Below, piece after piece: positions 1 to 11,139 of a stretch of DNA of 64,000 bases. A program made the translations under genes and the position numbers. The stretch lies in NCBI RefSeq assembly GCF_000346465.2, contig NC_034009.1, forward strand, positions 22,096,706-22,160,705, read 5' to 3'. The stretch comes from Prunus persica (taxonomy: Eukaryota; Streptophyta; Magnoliopsida; Rosales; Rosaceae). Below the pieces are notes generated by a model. That model saw only the letters and a list, made by a program, of their open reading frames with translations. It made no database searches and was not told the origin of the DNA. The first letter of the stretch is position 1; each line of letters starts with the position of its first letter.

Positions 1-680
1 TCTAACAATTATCACAAGAGAAGTGTTCGAGTTGGTAAAGCCAACAAAGAGAGTTGACTAATCAGGGTGGACAAAGTTAGTGAGTGGGCTTTTATCTTCA
101 TAAATGATTTTATGCAATTAAGTTTCATTATTTGATCTTGAATAAGTATTAAATAGCTCAAGTTTTTCTAGCATATTTTGCTGAGGTTAAATATTTTATT
201 TATATGCTACCAAGTTGAAAACGCTTAAATAATAAGGAAAATAAGAATTTCAGAGAACTATCATATGAGTGGCAACAGAGTTCTAAGACAAAAAGAAATT
301 TTTTTATTTATTCCAAACCTTCCATAAATTTATATTTTCTTAAAACCACCCTAGGTACCCAAATATAATAAATATTGCCTTCGGTATTTCAGTTGCCTTC
401 AAATAAATTGTTTGCCTTCGGCTAGGTCAGCATGCTTGACTTTTCTCCACGAGTCTTAGGGGTACCCGGATCATGGGAGCGAGGAATGCGGACTAGGCTG
501 ACTAAATGTCTCCTGGATCCAGTGAGGATTGCGGCTCGGGTCGATTTTATGTTACCGAGACCTGTAAGGATGTGTCACAAATGTGACACGAGGAATTGAC
601 AGTTATTTGTGGGATTAAACGGAAATAAAGGAATTGACGGAAATAAAATGGGCACGCCTAGGGTGGTAGACTAAATTTCA
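1..680 (+). repeat. Ty3/gypsy LTR fragment, plus orientation
   Basis: This stretch matches the reverse complement of roughly 4660-5260. Shared landmarks, in the same order, are GCCTTCGG-type repeats (about 380-420), GTCAGCATGCTTGAC, an 'acgag-tc' block, GAATTGACGGAAATAA and CCTAGG-GGTGG. It is therefore a diverged copy of the same LTR in the opposite orientation. The left end runs off the window and similarity stops near 680, so neither LTR end can be placed. No coding potential is seen. Confidence 0.7.
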
Positions 681-1559
681 TTTACAATGTCTTTAGCGGA
701 AGGATGTTTTGAATAATTGTGTGAATGGTTATTTAATATAGATATGAATGCGTGTTGTTCAGGTTGAACCAATAGGAGGTCACATTCGTTGTGGTGCCCT
801 AAAATAGGAAACTTGTTGTTTGAGGTGATTAAGGTAAGCAAATCACATGGAAGTATGTACCTTTTGAGGTCCTTAAGGGCACTTCTATGTCATGGAGGGG
901 CACTAAAAGAGTATGTCATGGAGTTAATTATGGAAGATTGGGAAGGTACTCATGGCGAGATGGATGAAGATTACAATTCGGTAAAGATGATCCTTTCTGG
1001 TATTCCTCTCGAATAATCAAATTGGTAATACCGTTTGTCAATTCTAAAGAAAGAAAGAAAATTTTAGCAAGTCAAAGAATTCTGACTTCCCTTAGTGGGA
1101 GAGCCAGAGAGAATCAATCACGAATGGAAGTGTTTAGTTTTCAGAGGAAGACTAAGCATTACATCCACTATTAAAGGATATTCTTATTTTGAGAAGGAGA
1201 TTTCTCCTTCTCTGTTCATTTGGTCAAAGCTGTGGTTTGGTTGTAAATCTGGTTGTGACTTTTGTTGACCCCAGAGGGTCTTTGATGCTGAAGTATTCAA
1301 AAGCCTTGAGTTATGTGGAATAATTAGAGGCATGGGGATGTATAGTATTGCATAAGGTGTGGGTTCACAGCATGAGCCATCACCCTTCTCTGATTAAATT
1401 ACGCCCTGATTGCATAATCAAAAATTTTTCTCATGCCGATTAGTTTCTTAGCTCCTTTGTTTATGAACGGAACAGGTTCTAAATTTGGTTTCATCAGGAT
1501 TTGATCAGGGGACTTGAGTCCTTGACAGCAAACAAAAGTCCGGAGAGGTACTAGAGTCC
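681..1559. other. unassigned non-coding stretch
   Basis: About 880 bases between an LTR fragment and a decayed pol tail. The longest open frame (789-1016, 75 codons) matches no family I know, and nothing supports it as a gene. The stretch is probably the heavily mutated interior of the plus-strand gypsy element that ends at 1811, but I could not recognise reverse transcriptase or integrase motifs in it. Confidence 0.4.
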
Positions 1560-1811
1560 CGGCATTTAAGTTTGCGTTTAGGTGATATTCATGTTTTAAA
1601 GCCCAGCATTTGGAATGTTTTGAAACCGAGTGAACCTTGGATCGAAGTTTCATCTTGTAGAGATGTGGGAAACCCGAGAAGTTGTGTTCCCGTTATATCA
1701 AGTCAAGGAGGGTACCACTTGGGAACTCGAGGAGCTGATGCGAGCCTAATATCCTTATCTCTTATAGTGACAGATATGAAATTTCGAGAACGAAATTTTT
1801 ATAAGGGGGGT
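1560..1811 (+). pseudogene. chromovirus-like Ty3/gypsy pol 3' end with polypurine tract
   Basis: Read across frames, about 1700-1765 gives KEGTTWELEELMRA followed by a stop and then YPYLL. This resembles the end of a plant chromovirus integrase/chromodomain, where an ATWE-x-E-x-MR-x-YP-x-LF motif is usual. It is followed by the sequence for a short FENEIF-type tail and a purine run, ATAAGGGGGG, at about 1801-1811, the expected position of the polypurine tract. The reading frame is broken by several stops and shifts, so this is a relic. Assignment to chromoviruses rests on that terminal motif only; the rest of pol is not recognisable upstream. Confidence 0.6.
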
Positions 1812-2440
1812 AGATTATAAAAACCTGATCCTAAATTAATATTTAATTAATAAAATAATCACTTAAAAGACAATTATACCCCTAGAATATTTTATTAGGT
1901 TTCAAGTTGACTTTTTGATTGGGAAGGAATTTGAACATTTTGACTGTACCATTCTGTAGATCACATCGAAACGAGTCCGTAGACACGTAGTGGACTTAAA
2001 TCGGAGTTGTAACGAAGAAATTACGATCAAAAGAAGTTCAGTGGCACAATCATAAATATCTCGAAGTTCAAATTTTTTTTAAACCCAGATTCTGCTATTT
2101 CGCGATTTTGGGGAGGACCAGCCATTTTCAAACTTCGATTTCTCCTCCGCCACCATCTCCGGCAAGTGAGGTACGGTTTCTCATCGACTTTTCGAGATTT
2201 AGCTGATGGTTGGGTAGGATTGGATCAATTCCTAGCGTAGATAACCCAAATCACGAATTGAAATTTGGCCGAATTTCGGGATGAAATTCTGGTCACTTCC
2301 GGCCATTTTTAAGGGTAGGTCCAAGAATAAAAAGTGACTCCAAATGAGGTTTTACACCTAGGGTAAGAATCTTGGCTGGCGGTTTGGAGTATTTCCGACC
2401 GCCGGAATTTGATTTGCACACCCACGCCCACCGGCGCATG
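1812..2440 (+). repeat. probable 3' LTR fragment of the preceding chromovirus relic
   Basis: It starts directly after the polypurine tract (TAGATTATAAAAACC). It holds the cytosine-rich 'tctcctccg-ccaccatctccgg' type of sequence often seen in chromovirus LTRs, and no open frame. It ends abruptly where a minus-strand gag-protease of another element begins, so the LTR is truncated on the right. No second copy is present in the window to define its ends. Confidence 0.5.
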
Positions 2441-3998
2441 GGCGGCTCATGGGCAATGCGTTGGGGGCTACACTCTGTCCTAAAACGATCCTCATGATCT
2501 CACGAGCATTGTGGGCAAAACTAGGTGTGACAAACAAGTGCGTAGCCCCAAGATCAATCAAAACTCTAGCAGGGATTCCAAAGACAGGTAAAATACCTGT
2601 AATTACATCAGGTGATGCATGTGCCTCCTACTGGGACATATTGTACACTCTGCATGTGGCCCTGGAACGTCCACCACGTCCCCTTTGCTGACTGCTGTCT
2701 CGGCTGGCTACACTGGTCTGGGCCCCACCACTGGACGAAGCCGCCACAAACTGTGGCATCCTCTGTGATCTACCCTGGATACCTGTCCCCGGAGTCGATG
2801 CAGTTGTGGTCTCTCTATTCTGAAGGAGCAGCGGGCAATCCTTCCGAAAATGTCCAGACTGTCCACAATAATAACATCCAGTAGTGCCCTGTTGGCAAGT
2901 CCCAGAATGGTACCTACCACACTTGGCACATTGGGGGCGACTCCTCCTGCCAGATACGGACAACAACTGTCTCCCAGTACCTTTAGCTGCACTACCCCCG
3001 GAACGGTTCCCAGAACTGCCACTCTGGTTGGACCCTCCACTAGAACTGAATCCAGGCCGGTAACCTCCGTAGCTGCAGCCACTAGATGATCCAGAACTGT
3101 AACTACCTCTCCTGGATGATCTCTGACTTGGACTGCCTATGTCAAACTGTTGCCTACGGGGTTCACCCCGTGTTCTGACCATCATCTGGCTGCTCTCAAT
3201 CAACGAGGCAGACATCACCACATCACCAAAGTTAGTCAACTGCTGACTGATCACGATATCTCGAATGGAAGCTTTTAACCCCATAGTGAAAAGTTAACAC
3301 TTCTTGATTTCATCCTCCACCAGTGGAACACAATACTTAGACAAATCATTAAACTTTTTCTCGTACTCTAATACTGTCATTATCCCCTGTTCCAGTTGTA
3401 AAAACTCTTGCATCTTCACATTCTGGTAGGCTTGTGGATAGTACTGACTGTCAAATGCGGCTCTAAATACATGCCACGTAATGGCTAAAGGATCCCAATA
3501 TCTCCTCTTAACCAAGTCCCACCAATGTCTGGCATTTCTGATCAAGAAGAAGATAGCTAGAGTAACCCTGTAGTTCTGTGGAACAGCCATGACTTCCATG
3601 ATCCGCTCCATCCTTTCTATCCATTCCTCAGCTACCGCTGGGATACCATCACCATCAAAATCAATAGCCCTAATCCTCTTAGCTTGATCAGCATATCCCA
3701 GGGAGGGATCTCTGGACTGCCCAGTCCTGGATAAAGCCTGAGTCAGCAACTCCAAAGTCTGCTGGAAGTTGGGATCTCCCAGCATAGTAGGCACAGTAGG
3801 TACGGCTCCAGACGGGCCTCCAACAACGGACTGCTCTACCGGTTCAGGTACCGGTGCAGGAGCTGGGAATCCTGTCTCTTTCTGTCTCTTTTGTCGGGAC
3901 GACTGTCCAGTCCCTCTACGGACACCACCATGCTTAGGGCCCATCTTTACTGTCACAAGAAACAGATATTCAGGAAAACGAGAATGCACAAAGTGCAA
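2440..3998 (-). pseudogene. Ty3/gypsy gag - zinc knuckle - protease (broken)
   Basis: On the minus strand this runs from an ATG at 3998: a gag capsid-like domain (motifs RHWWDL and a QEFLQLEQG-like segment), a stop near 3294, then a second open part (3284-2628) with a serine/glycine-rich linker and a CCHC zinc knuckle (CYYCGQSGHFRKDC). An in-frame TAG follows the MSQ residues at about 2626. Beyond it lies a retropepsin start with DLGATH in place of the usual D-S/T-GA (about 2560-2540), ending near 2440. Order and motifs are those of chromovirus-type Ty3/gypsy elements. Reverse transcriptase, RNase H and integrase are missing: the element is cut at about 2440, where it abuts an oppositely oriented LTR. 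The primer site and 5' LTR follow immediately upstream at 4021 and 4038. Confidence 0.85.
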
Positions 3999-4020
3999 AG
4001 TCTACAGGAAATGAAACCTA

Positions 4021-4034
4021 ATGCTCTGATACCA
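4021..4034 (-). other. primer binding site (initiator Met tRNA)
   Basis: The minus strand reads TGGTATCAGAGCAT, complementary to the 3' end of plant initiator methionine tRNA, the usual primer of Ty3/gypsy chromoviruses. It lies four bases from the LTR end and about 25 bases ahead of the gag start codon. This fixes the element's orientation and the LTR boundary at 4038. Confidence 0.85.
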
Positions 4035-4037
4035 AGT

Positions 4038-5260
4038 TGACAGGACCCAACCCAAATTCTGCTTTGGAATCCGAGCCGGACCTTGTGCGTGTCCGACACC
4101 TGGCGAATGACGGGCACGAATGACCTAATTACCCTTCTATACAAAGCACAATAAAATAACAAGGTTGACTTCTACCGAAAAATCGGCAGAGTCTCCCTTG
4201 TAACTGGGTCAATACCAAAACATTTACACCTGCCAAACAAGTATATATATAAACAACCAACTGCCAGCATACGTATATATACATTCCAACAGTTAAATGC
4301 TAAGTCTAGGGCAAAATATCATAGCGACTACTAAGAATTTACAAAGGAGTAAATCTTTTTACAAAACAAAAGTCCTACATCAAAAAGGAAAGCGCGGAAG
4401 GTGGAAAACGGCACGGTGGTGGATCCCTGTGCACGCCTACTGCTTGGGGGCGCAAACAATTAAAAAGGGTGAGTGGACCCAAAAACAAAGTTTAGAAAAT
4501 AGCATATGAACATACTAACCCCACTGTAAAAACAGTTATACAAACTAAACTATTCTCTTTATTTCTGAAATCAATGCACTCATATAATTATACATGTATA
4601 TAAGCCAGCATACTCATGGTCAACATTAATTTCTTAAGGCATTGAAAACAGTTTAAAACTACCACCTAGGTGTACCCCTTATTTCCGTCAATTCCTTGCA
4701 TCACCATGGGTGATACGTACTCACAGGTCTCAATGACACAAGGTCAGTCCAAGCCGTAACTCGTAGGATTCAGGGGACCGTAGTCCACCTGATCCGCATT
4801 ACTCGCCCCACACGAGTTCGAGTACCAAAGAACTCGTGGGGCAACTGTCAAGCATGCTGACTAAACCGAAGGCAACCAATACAATCTGAAGGCAACATTT
4901 AATGTAAAGGCAACTTATTTACGGAAGGCAACATTTGTATATCTGGGTACAAGGTGGTTTAGGAAAATATAAAGTTTCTATTGAAAATCTGTTGAATAAC
5001 TGAATTTCTGTAACCTCTAAAATTCTGCTGCCATTTATCTGATAAGTAACTAGAATTTCTTTTCCGATATCCTTTAAAGGGTATTCCACTCGGCAGCATG
5101 CAAAACAAAATATTCAAAAGCATAGAACAGCTTATAAAACACTAATCTTTGAATAAAATTTATTCAAGATCAATTACTGTAACTGAAACTGAACTGCTTA
5201 AATTCATTTATATAAACAAAGAGTCCACTCACAGATGGTTCGTGCTCGCTGGACCTCTTG
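4038..5260 (-). repeat. 5' LTR of the minus-strand gypsy relic
   Basis: On the minus strand it ends ...GGGTCCTGTCA next to the primer site. Its 3' part matches 7130-7362 on the plus strand (TCGGCTTGGATTCC-like, CGACACCTGG-like and TATATATAAAC-type blocks), and its upstream part matches 1-680. It is therefore the reference copy for the three related LTRs. A TATA-like tatatataaac lies at about 4242-4254. The far end is uncertain: similarity to the copy at 1-680 continues to about 5260, where the window edge limits comparison. Confidence 0.7.
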
Positions 5261-6619
5261 AAGGTCCCTCCTGTGGGCCAACCGGTGCCCGAGTGCCTGA
5301 TTCAATCTCTCCAAGAATTGCCAACAAAGAATATGCTGCAAAAGGGCAAAGTTTAAAGCTAATTCTCTGTGGTAAAGTCAAGTAATCTCCACACTAGCAT
5401 GCAAAAATATGAACTTCACAGGCCAAGCAAAGCAAGCTATCTCATGCCAAGCGGAATGTGTAACAAAAATATTTTTGGAGCATCATGCAATCTATTACTC
5501 TAGCTTATAACAGGCAAAGTTTCCATTCCATGCCCAATCAATCATTCCAGCAGACCTTTTTTCACAAAGTAAGTGTTACGGACTGACCACAATTTACTTG
5601 CTCTTGCAGACCCATCATACACATGTTGATATCTATCCCTATAAAGCCAAAATAAATAAATAGTTATCCATGTCCAAGCTCTAAGCTCATAAAAATAAAC
5701 CAATGGTGCTTTCCCCAAGCTTTCAACAGCCTCTAATCCTATGTCTTAATCATGCAGTTACAAGCATAAGCTCGTGATGCATATAGCTCAACAACAATAA
5801 ATAAGGTGGTCAAGAACGTAGCACATGCAAAATATACGCCAAGCAAGGCAAGTCAAGCTCACGCCAAAGAAAACCCTTAAGCAAATGTCCAAGCAGCATG
5901 CAATTGACCCATAGCAAGCAAAATTCTCAAGCAATTCCCATGACAAGCAAATTCTCCCTCAAAATGCAAAAAGATTCAAGCATTGCAGAGCATGCTTTCT
6001 GTCAATTTCTATTTTCACAACATGGGAGAAAAGTCCAGTTTTAATCAAGCATGTGTTCACAAGAAAGACAAGCCTAGACCAAGATGTTAATCTATATCTA
6101 TTCCTACAGAGTTAAAAAGAAGGACTTGAGATTCCAGTAAATGAGTAGAGCTACTTACAAAGAGAACAAGATGGAAGTCTAAATGCTCAAGTTATGAAGT
6201 CAGTGCACTCAAAGTTTCTAGCAGCGAGGAATGCGACACAAGCTTTCGACACCTCTCCCTTTCCTATGCCAAAGAAGTATAAATCTACAAACACAGGAGC
6301 AGTGGATCACACAAAATTTACCCTTTTGCGTAGCACAGAGGGCCCATCACGCAATAAAGAAATAAAGAAAGGGAGAGAAGCAATACATACCAGCGGTGTC
6401 TCCTCGCGGTTTCGTCTGTACCCTTCCAGCAGCTTGTGAAAAATCAAAAAAGAGAGAACCCATCTTTGAACTCAGGCACATGGGATAATTTCATCCATCT
6501 ACTCTTTACAGCAGCCCAACCCATTTATAGCTGCCGGAAGGAAAAAGCCCATATAGGTATCTCCAAGGCCTACAAGTATTGCTGCTTGAGTAGACTTGAT
6601 GTCTCCGAGGCCTACGAGG
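5261..6619. other. unassigned A-rich non-coding DNA
   Basis: A-rich sequence with many AAGCAAG/CAAGC tracts and no recognisable domain. It may be the 5' end of the minus LTR or the start of the plus LTR that becomes recognisable at 6620. Short open frames at 6194-6439 and 6436-6693 look accidental. Confidence 0.4.
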
Positions 6620-7362
6620 ATGGAATTGACGGATCAGGAATGGGGGTACGCCTAGGTGGAGAGAATCTCGGTTTTGAGATGTTCTTAAACTAAAATAGAG
6701 GGAGTACAGTATATGACATATTTATAATCAGTATATGACTGTTACGTGCATTGGAAAGTTGCAAAGTATTGTTTTAGAATTGTGAATAGGATTGAGTACA
6801 TCACGCACATGAGAATTCAGTTTGATTTGCAAAACACATGGCAATATGATGAATGAATAAGATATTCAATTACATTATTAAATAGAAGAACTACGTGTGG
6901 CTTGATCCCTTGTTAAGGGTACGTAGGCAACCAAGAATTCTAGGTACAGCCGAGAGGTCAAATGATTGAAAAGCAGTCCAGTTAAGTTATTTTGAAACTT
7001 CATACGGTTCTGGAGATGTTCTAAGAATTAGAATTGAGTTTTGTTGGCAGAATATTTTATTTGAATTATTGAGGCCTGAGGCCAGAGTGATATGATGCTT
7101 GATTTTCTTGGATATAATTTATTGCATGCTGGCAGTTGGATTATATATAAACATACATGCTTGTTTTACAAGTGGGAATTTTTGGAACATGTTCAATTTA
7201 CAGGGTAGACTCTGTCGAATTTTCGGTAGAAGTCGCACTTGAATTTCATAGAATTTTAGTTAGAAGGGGAATTTGATCAATTATGTCTGGCAACCACCAG
7301 GTGTCGAACACGCATAGGGTTCGGCTTGGATTCCAAAGTGGAATTTGGGTCGGGTCCTGTCA
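6620..7362 (+). repeat. gypsy LTR copy, plus orientation, ending CCTGTCA
   Basis: It matches the reverse complement of 4038-4680: GAATTGACGGATC, CGCCTAGGTGG, a TATATATAAACATAC box, a GTAGACTCTGTCGA-like block, AACCACCAGGTGTCGAACACG and a GGGTCGGGTCCTGTCA end. It is a solo or truncated LTR facing away from the minus copy. It also holds TTGATCCCTTGTTAAGGGTACGTAGGCA-type sequence, seen in related form at about 46020 and 46280. No primer site follows the CA end, so no internal region is attached. Confidence 0.7.
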
Positions 7363-7398
7363 AGTCAATCCTCTGATCGGCTTATAGAACAAAAATAA

Positions 7399-7815
7399 GA
7401 TTGGGCTTGATTTGCCGCATAACGACACCCTTGTCATCAACATCTAGACTGTGCAGGCCGTGATTGATTGACTTCACATGGATGAGGGTAGCACAGCCAC
7501 CATCTTGCAGCTTTCAATTGTCCGGCAAATTGGCATGGAGACTAAGATCAAGAAGTTAGCCAGGCCATTGACCAGCCTCAATTGATCGACCATAGTCACT
7601 GTGGGGACAATAGCGCTAGATGTCTATTCTCCAAAGGTGATTAGTTCATAAATATTCAAGATCATTGACGAAGTCTGGAATCTTGAGCAGGCCATGCATT
7701 AGCAAGATTAACGTGATCATTTTTGCAACACATCAGAAAATCTGCTACCCGATTCTTGGAGGTAGTGTTGGATAGATCAACAGCGATGAAGTGATGGCGA
7801 GAAGATTCCCAACCC
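7399..7815 (+). pseudogene. Tat-lineage protease relic
   Basis: It aligns by eye with 14165-14580 of Tat-B. Shared residues include GLDLPHNDTLVI, a DEGSTATIL segment in place of the retropepsin active site, TVGTIALDVYSP and the SE/QK-type tail. At least six stops or shifts break it. Only the protease region of the gag-pol polyprotein is present; the flanks are unrelated LTR sequence on the left and unassigned DNA on the right. Confidence 0.7.
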
Positions 7816-8689
7816 AAGGTGTTGGCTGTGCAAAATCTCACGGCCTGGTGCTCCAACATAGGTCATCCTACTTTGTGTTGGATGGGTGTGCGCAGGCATG
7901 CCAGCATAGTCTATCGAGCATTCGAAGATGATTTGGATGGATGGATGGATGGATTGAGTGCGCCTGTTTGGATCTGACTTCGCTCAAAGCAATTGTGGCT
8001 GAGAGAGGAACAGTTATCGACTGTCAATTGGGGTTAATGGTGGAAGACAATCAGTGGATTTGGATGGTGCTCCAGTGCCTCGCTAAATTGCAAAGGTTAT
8101 ATGATATATGGGGTGGACAAAAAAGTAACAGGGATGGTGCTCCTACGCCTTGAAAATCAAATGTCGTATGATATATTTGATGGATAGAAGGACTTAATTT
8201 TACCACAACCCCTAGAAACGCATTTAAAGATATTGAAAGTACATTACAGGAAGATAAATTACAAGTAACGATAATTTGCTATGTGCAAGGATTGTTTGGT
8301 CGAGGCCCTTTTGAACATTGCTGATGGTCAAGTATTTATAGTAAGAAGATGAAGATGGTGGAGGTATGATTTGGGGAGCTGCATCTGCCCTTTTTCTTTA
8401 ATGGCAAGTCCCTAAGACTCCTGGCTTTGGATTTGTTTATTTCAAGTGGTCTGAATGGCGGACAACCTGGAGATGGTGGGCATGCCAAAACCTCCACCTT
8501 CGGCCGAGTATTGTTCATACCCTCGGTTTGAGTGGGAAAAGAAGAAAAGATTGCACCAATATGATTAAAATAATTATTTTGTGGGCAAGTTGAGTTGGTG
8601 GGAAAGCATGGAGTATTAATTGATTGGAGAAAGTCATTGTGGGAGCGATTTTCATCCCACTAGAATATTCATCTAAGATTTAGTCTTCC
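7816..8689. other. unassigned stretch with a short GGAT microsatellite
   Basis: No gene or element is recognised. A (GGAT)n run lies at about 7934-7955, and a GATGGTGCTCC-(a/c)TGCCT-like segment repeats at about 8063 and 8132. It may be LTR sequence of the minus-strand Tat relic that begins to its right. Confidence 0.35.
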
Positions 8690-9010
8690 TCTTCGTTGTC
8701 TCTTTCTCCCTGCAAAACAAATCGGAATAAAAGGACCATACACGCGGGGTGTTGGCCAAAGGTCCTCTGATGCCTAAGTTAGTTCAAGTGTTTGTAGGAA
8801 AATAATAGCTAACAAAAGGGTACATAGATGCATGTATAGTATGAACCGGGTGGCCGGAGAATTGTGTGAGAGAGAAAGAGTTATGGCAGCTATAGTTTGT
8901 GAGATGGAATTTCTGTAGAGTTTCAGACAGAAGTTTAGATGTACCTCAACCCTTGGTGTAGCCATGTATTTATAGGAGCCTCAGAGGGTAGGGTTTCAGA
9001 AGAATAATTT
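8690..9010 (-). repeat. LTR-like segment with TATA box, minus orientation
   Basis: On the minus strand a TATA motif, CTATAAATACATGG (about 8963-8977), is followed by a stretch that looks like an R-U5 region. It lies directly downstream of a minus-strand integrase relic, where the 3' LTR would be. It does not visibly match the LTR start at 10954, so identity as this element's own 3' LTR is not shown. Confidence 0.45.
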
Positions 9011-9029
9011 TGCTGATGGAAATGAATTA

Positions 9030-10400
9030 TTCTTCCCTAATTCCACAGTATCTTTGGCCACTCGCCTTTGGCAGCTCCAAGCTTCTTCTTTAGCGTCTTT
9101 TTGATGATCTTGTTGGTGGTGTCCACTTGTTCGTTGGAATGTGGGTGTGCTGGAGACGCAAAGAAGATGTTGATGTTGAATCGGGAGCAGAAGTGCCGAA
9201 AGCGAGAGGAATCAAACTGCTTGCCATTATTCATGATGATTGCCTATGGGAGGGCAAAGTGATAGATGATGTATTTCCACACGAAGTGTTCTATCTTGGC
9301 TACAGTTATCATGTCTAGAGCTTCGTCTTTGACCCATTTGGTGAGTAATCAACGGCAATGATTGCGAATTTGACTTGTCACTTTCTTTGCACGAACGACC
9401 AAGGACTGATGATTAGGAAGAGGGGCTCGGTAGGTAGGTTCAGCACGAAGCTGAAGCACTGGCACTTACACAGTCGTGGACGAGTTTGAGAGCATCGACA
9501 TGGAGAGTCAGCCAGTAGTAGCCTTGCCGAATGGTTCTGAAAGCTAAGGATCGAGCGGCCGAATGTTCGCCAGAAGCACCTTCATAGATTTCTCTCAAGA
9601 CATAGTTTCCCTATTAAGGTGTAATGCATCGCAGCAATGGTATGGAATGACCTCATCAATAAATAGTTTGTGAAGAATGAGGTATATTGCCGAACGGTAG
9701 CAAATGCTTTTGGCTTCTGCCTTATCTTCTGGTAGCGTGCCATTGGCAAGGCAGGCATAGATGGGATCCATCCAACTGGGGTCCTATCGAACGACATGTA
9801 CCTCAACTTCGGTTAAACTGGGTCAAGTGAATATTTCGATCAGTACGCGCTGCCTAACTTGATCGTTGATGTCCGAGGCACTGGAGATTGAAAAATGACT
9901 GATCGCAAGTATATGGCGACCGATCATTTTCTGGTGATTTTCCAGATCTACAGTCTGCTTTGAAATGACCGGTGGTGTATACTCGGTGACCAATCGCTTT
10001 CTTCGAAGCTTGCATCTTTTGGTGAGCCAATTTTCCAACATCGTCCACGTGAAATGTCAAAAAAAGGATCTTTGGGTTGAACGGTCCTTCGGCTAGAGGT
10101 AGGTTGGGCAGTGATGTGGATGGCTCTGGCAAGAGTTCGTCTGCTGATGATATTGTGAATTTAGAGATGAAATCAGCTACAGCTTGGCCTTTTTCAGCAC
10201 ATCTGGGCTAATAGTGAATGTCGAAATTGTCGAGCTCAGTGGCCTATTTGATTAATCTTCCTAACGTTTATGGCCTCTATAAGACTTGGCACAAGGGCTG
10301 ATTAGTGATCACTATGATGGTGTGAGCTTGGAAGTAAGGCCGAAGCTTGCAAGCAAAGATGACAAGGGCATAGGCGAGCTTCTCCGGCCTTGGGTACCAA
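9030..10400 (-). pseudogene. Tat-D pol relic: RNase H and integrase
   Basis: Read on the minus strand, the RT-linked RNase H comes first (10400-10160): HALEDVELWYPRPEKLAYAL, then YFQAHTIIVITN, then GQAVADFI. A Tat-type spacer follows (10132-9854). Further down is an integrase segment with NNGKQFDS (second catalytic position, usually DNG) and SPAHPHSNEQVD, containing the region of the third acidic residue, at 9234-9037. The canonical order is kept, but RT, protease and most of gag are missing and many stops and shifts interrupt the frame. Together with the gag start at 10932 and primer site at 10934 this is a strongly deleted minus-strand Tat element. Confidence 0.8.
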
Positions 10401-10483
10401 AGCTCAACATCTTCCAAGGCATGGCTGGTGCAGAAGAAGAGGATGTTTGATACCTTCGGGCTTACGAATCAGCACAAAGATGA

Positions 10484-10932
10484 ATGCCATTGTCGAGACC
10501 GAAAGGTCACGAACAGGTGTTAGGAGGTGGAAGGCTTGGCGGCTACCATTTGCTTCCCCATGTCACGACCACTAGGCTTGGGTACACTCTTGAGCGACTG
10601 CTCCTGCCGATGATGCATGATCTGTTCAAGGCCATTCCGCACCTAGGCCGAATGATTTTGTTGCTCGTACAACTGCCTCTGAGTGTCATCGAGCTTGGAA
10701 GAAAGGATGTTGGTGTGATCCTGCATCTTCGCCATGTCCTGCCGTAGGGATTCTATTTGAACCAAGAGGTTGGCTTCAACAGTGCTTTCCCGAGTAGATG
10801 TCTCTGCCACGATGTGATGGGTGGAGGAGCATGACTCGCTCCGGTGTTAAGGCCGAGGATAGAGCCATCAGGTGTGAAGGATGAAGGTGCATTCATATTC
10901 ACTCCAGAGAGATATGGGTCAATCAGTGACAT
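10484..10932 (-). pseudogene. Tat-D gag N-terminus
   Basis: The minus strand opens with an ATG at 10932-10930 (MSLIDPYLSGVNMNAP). After a frameshift near 10790 it continues in another frame as a coiled-coil-like stretch (IESLRQDMAKMQDHTN, then KLDDTQRQLYEQQ) up to a stop near 10650. Tat gag proteins commonly start with a short proline-rich part followed by a predicted coil. It directly follows the primer site. The capsid domain is absent: the reading jumps to RNase H near 10400. Confidence 0.65.
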
Positions 10933-10933
10933 T

Positions 10934-10951
10934 TCCCATAGATGGCACCAA
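10934..10951 (-). other. primer binding site of Tat-D
   Basis: The minus strand reads TTGGTGCCATCTATGGGA just inside the LTR end (10954, ...CACCAACA). TGG(T/C)GCCATCTGTGGG is the arrangement usual in Tat-lineage elements, commonly attributed to an arginine tRNA; I could not check the tRNA. Confidence 0.65.
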
Positions 10952-10953
10952 TC

Positions 10954-11074
10954 TGTTGGTGCTCAAAACTAGACGAGTAGTGGTGGGCCCAACTTAAAGA
11001 TGAGGTGGATGATCGATGGATAAAATATGCCTTCAGTAAAGACTTCGCTTCAGTAGGTTGAGTGTTATTCTACG

Positions 11075-11115
<41 letters not shown>

Positions 11116-11139
11116 AAATTCTTGGAGGAGATATAGGGC
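10954..11139 (-). repeat. 5' LTR end of Tat-D with (GA)n microsatellite
   Basis: The minus-strand LTR ends ...TTGAGCACCAACA at 10954. A pure GA run of about 32 bases occupies 11079-11110. The LTR cannot be followed past about 11140, where an oppositely oriented LTR of another family takes over. Confidence 0.55.

Noticed and set aside
789..1016. 75-codon open frame as a small gene
   Set aside because: No domain, no conservation evidence, and it sits in decayed retroelement sequence.
9068..9318. plus-strand open frames with a signal-peptide-like start
   Set aside because: They are antisense shadows of the Tat-D integrase relic (NNGKQFDS and SPAHPHSNEQVD on the minus strand).
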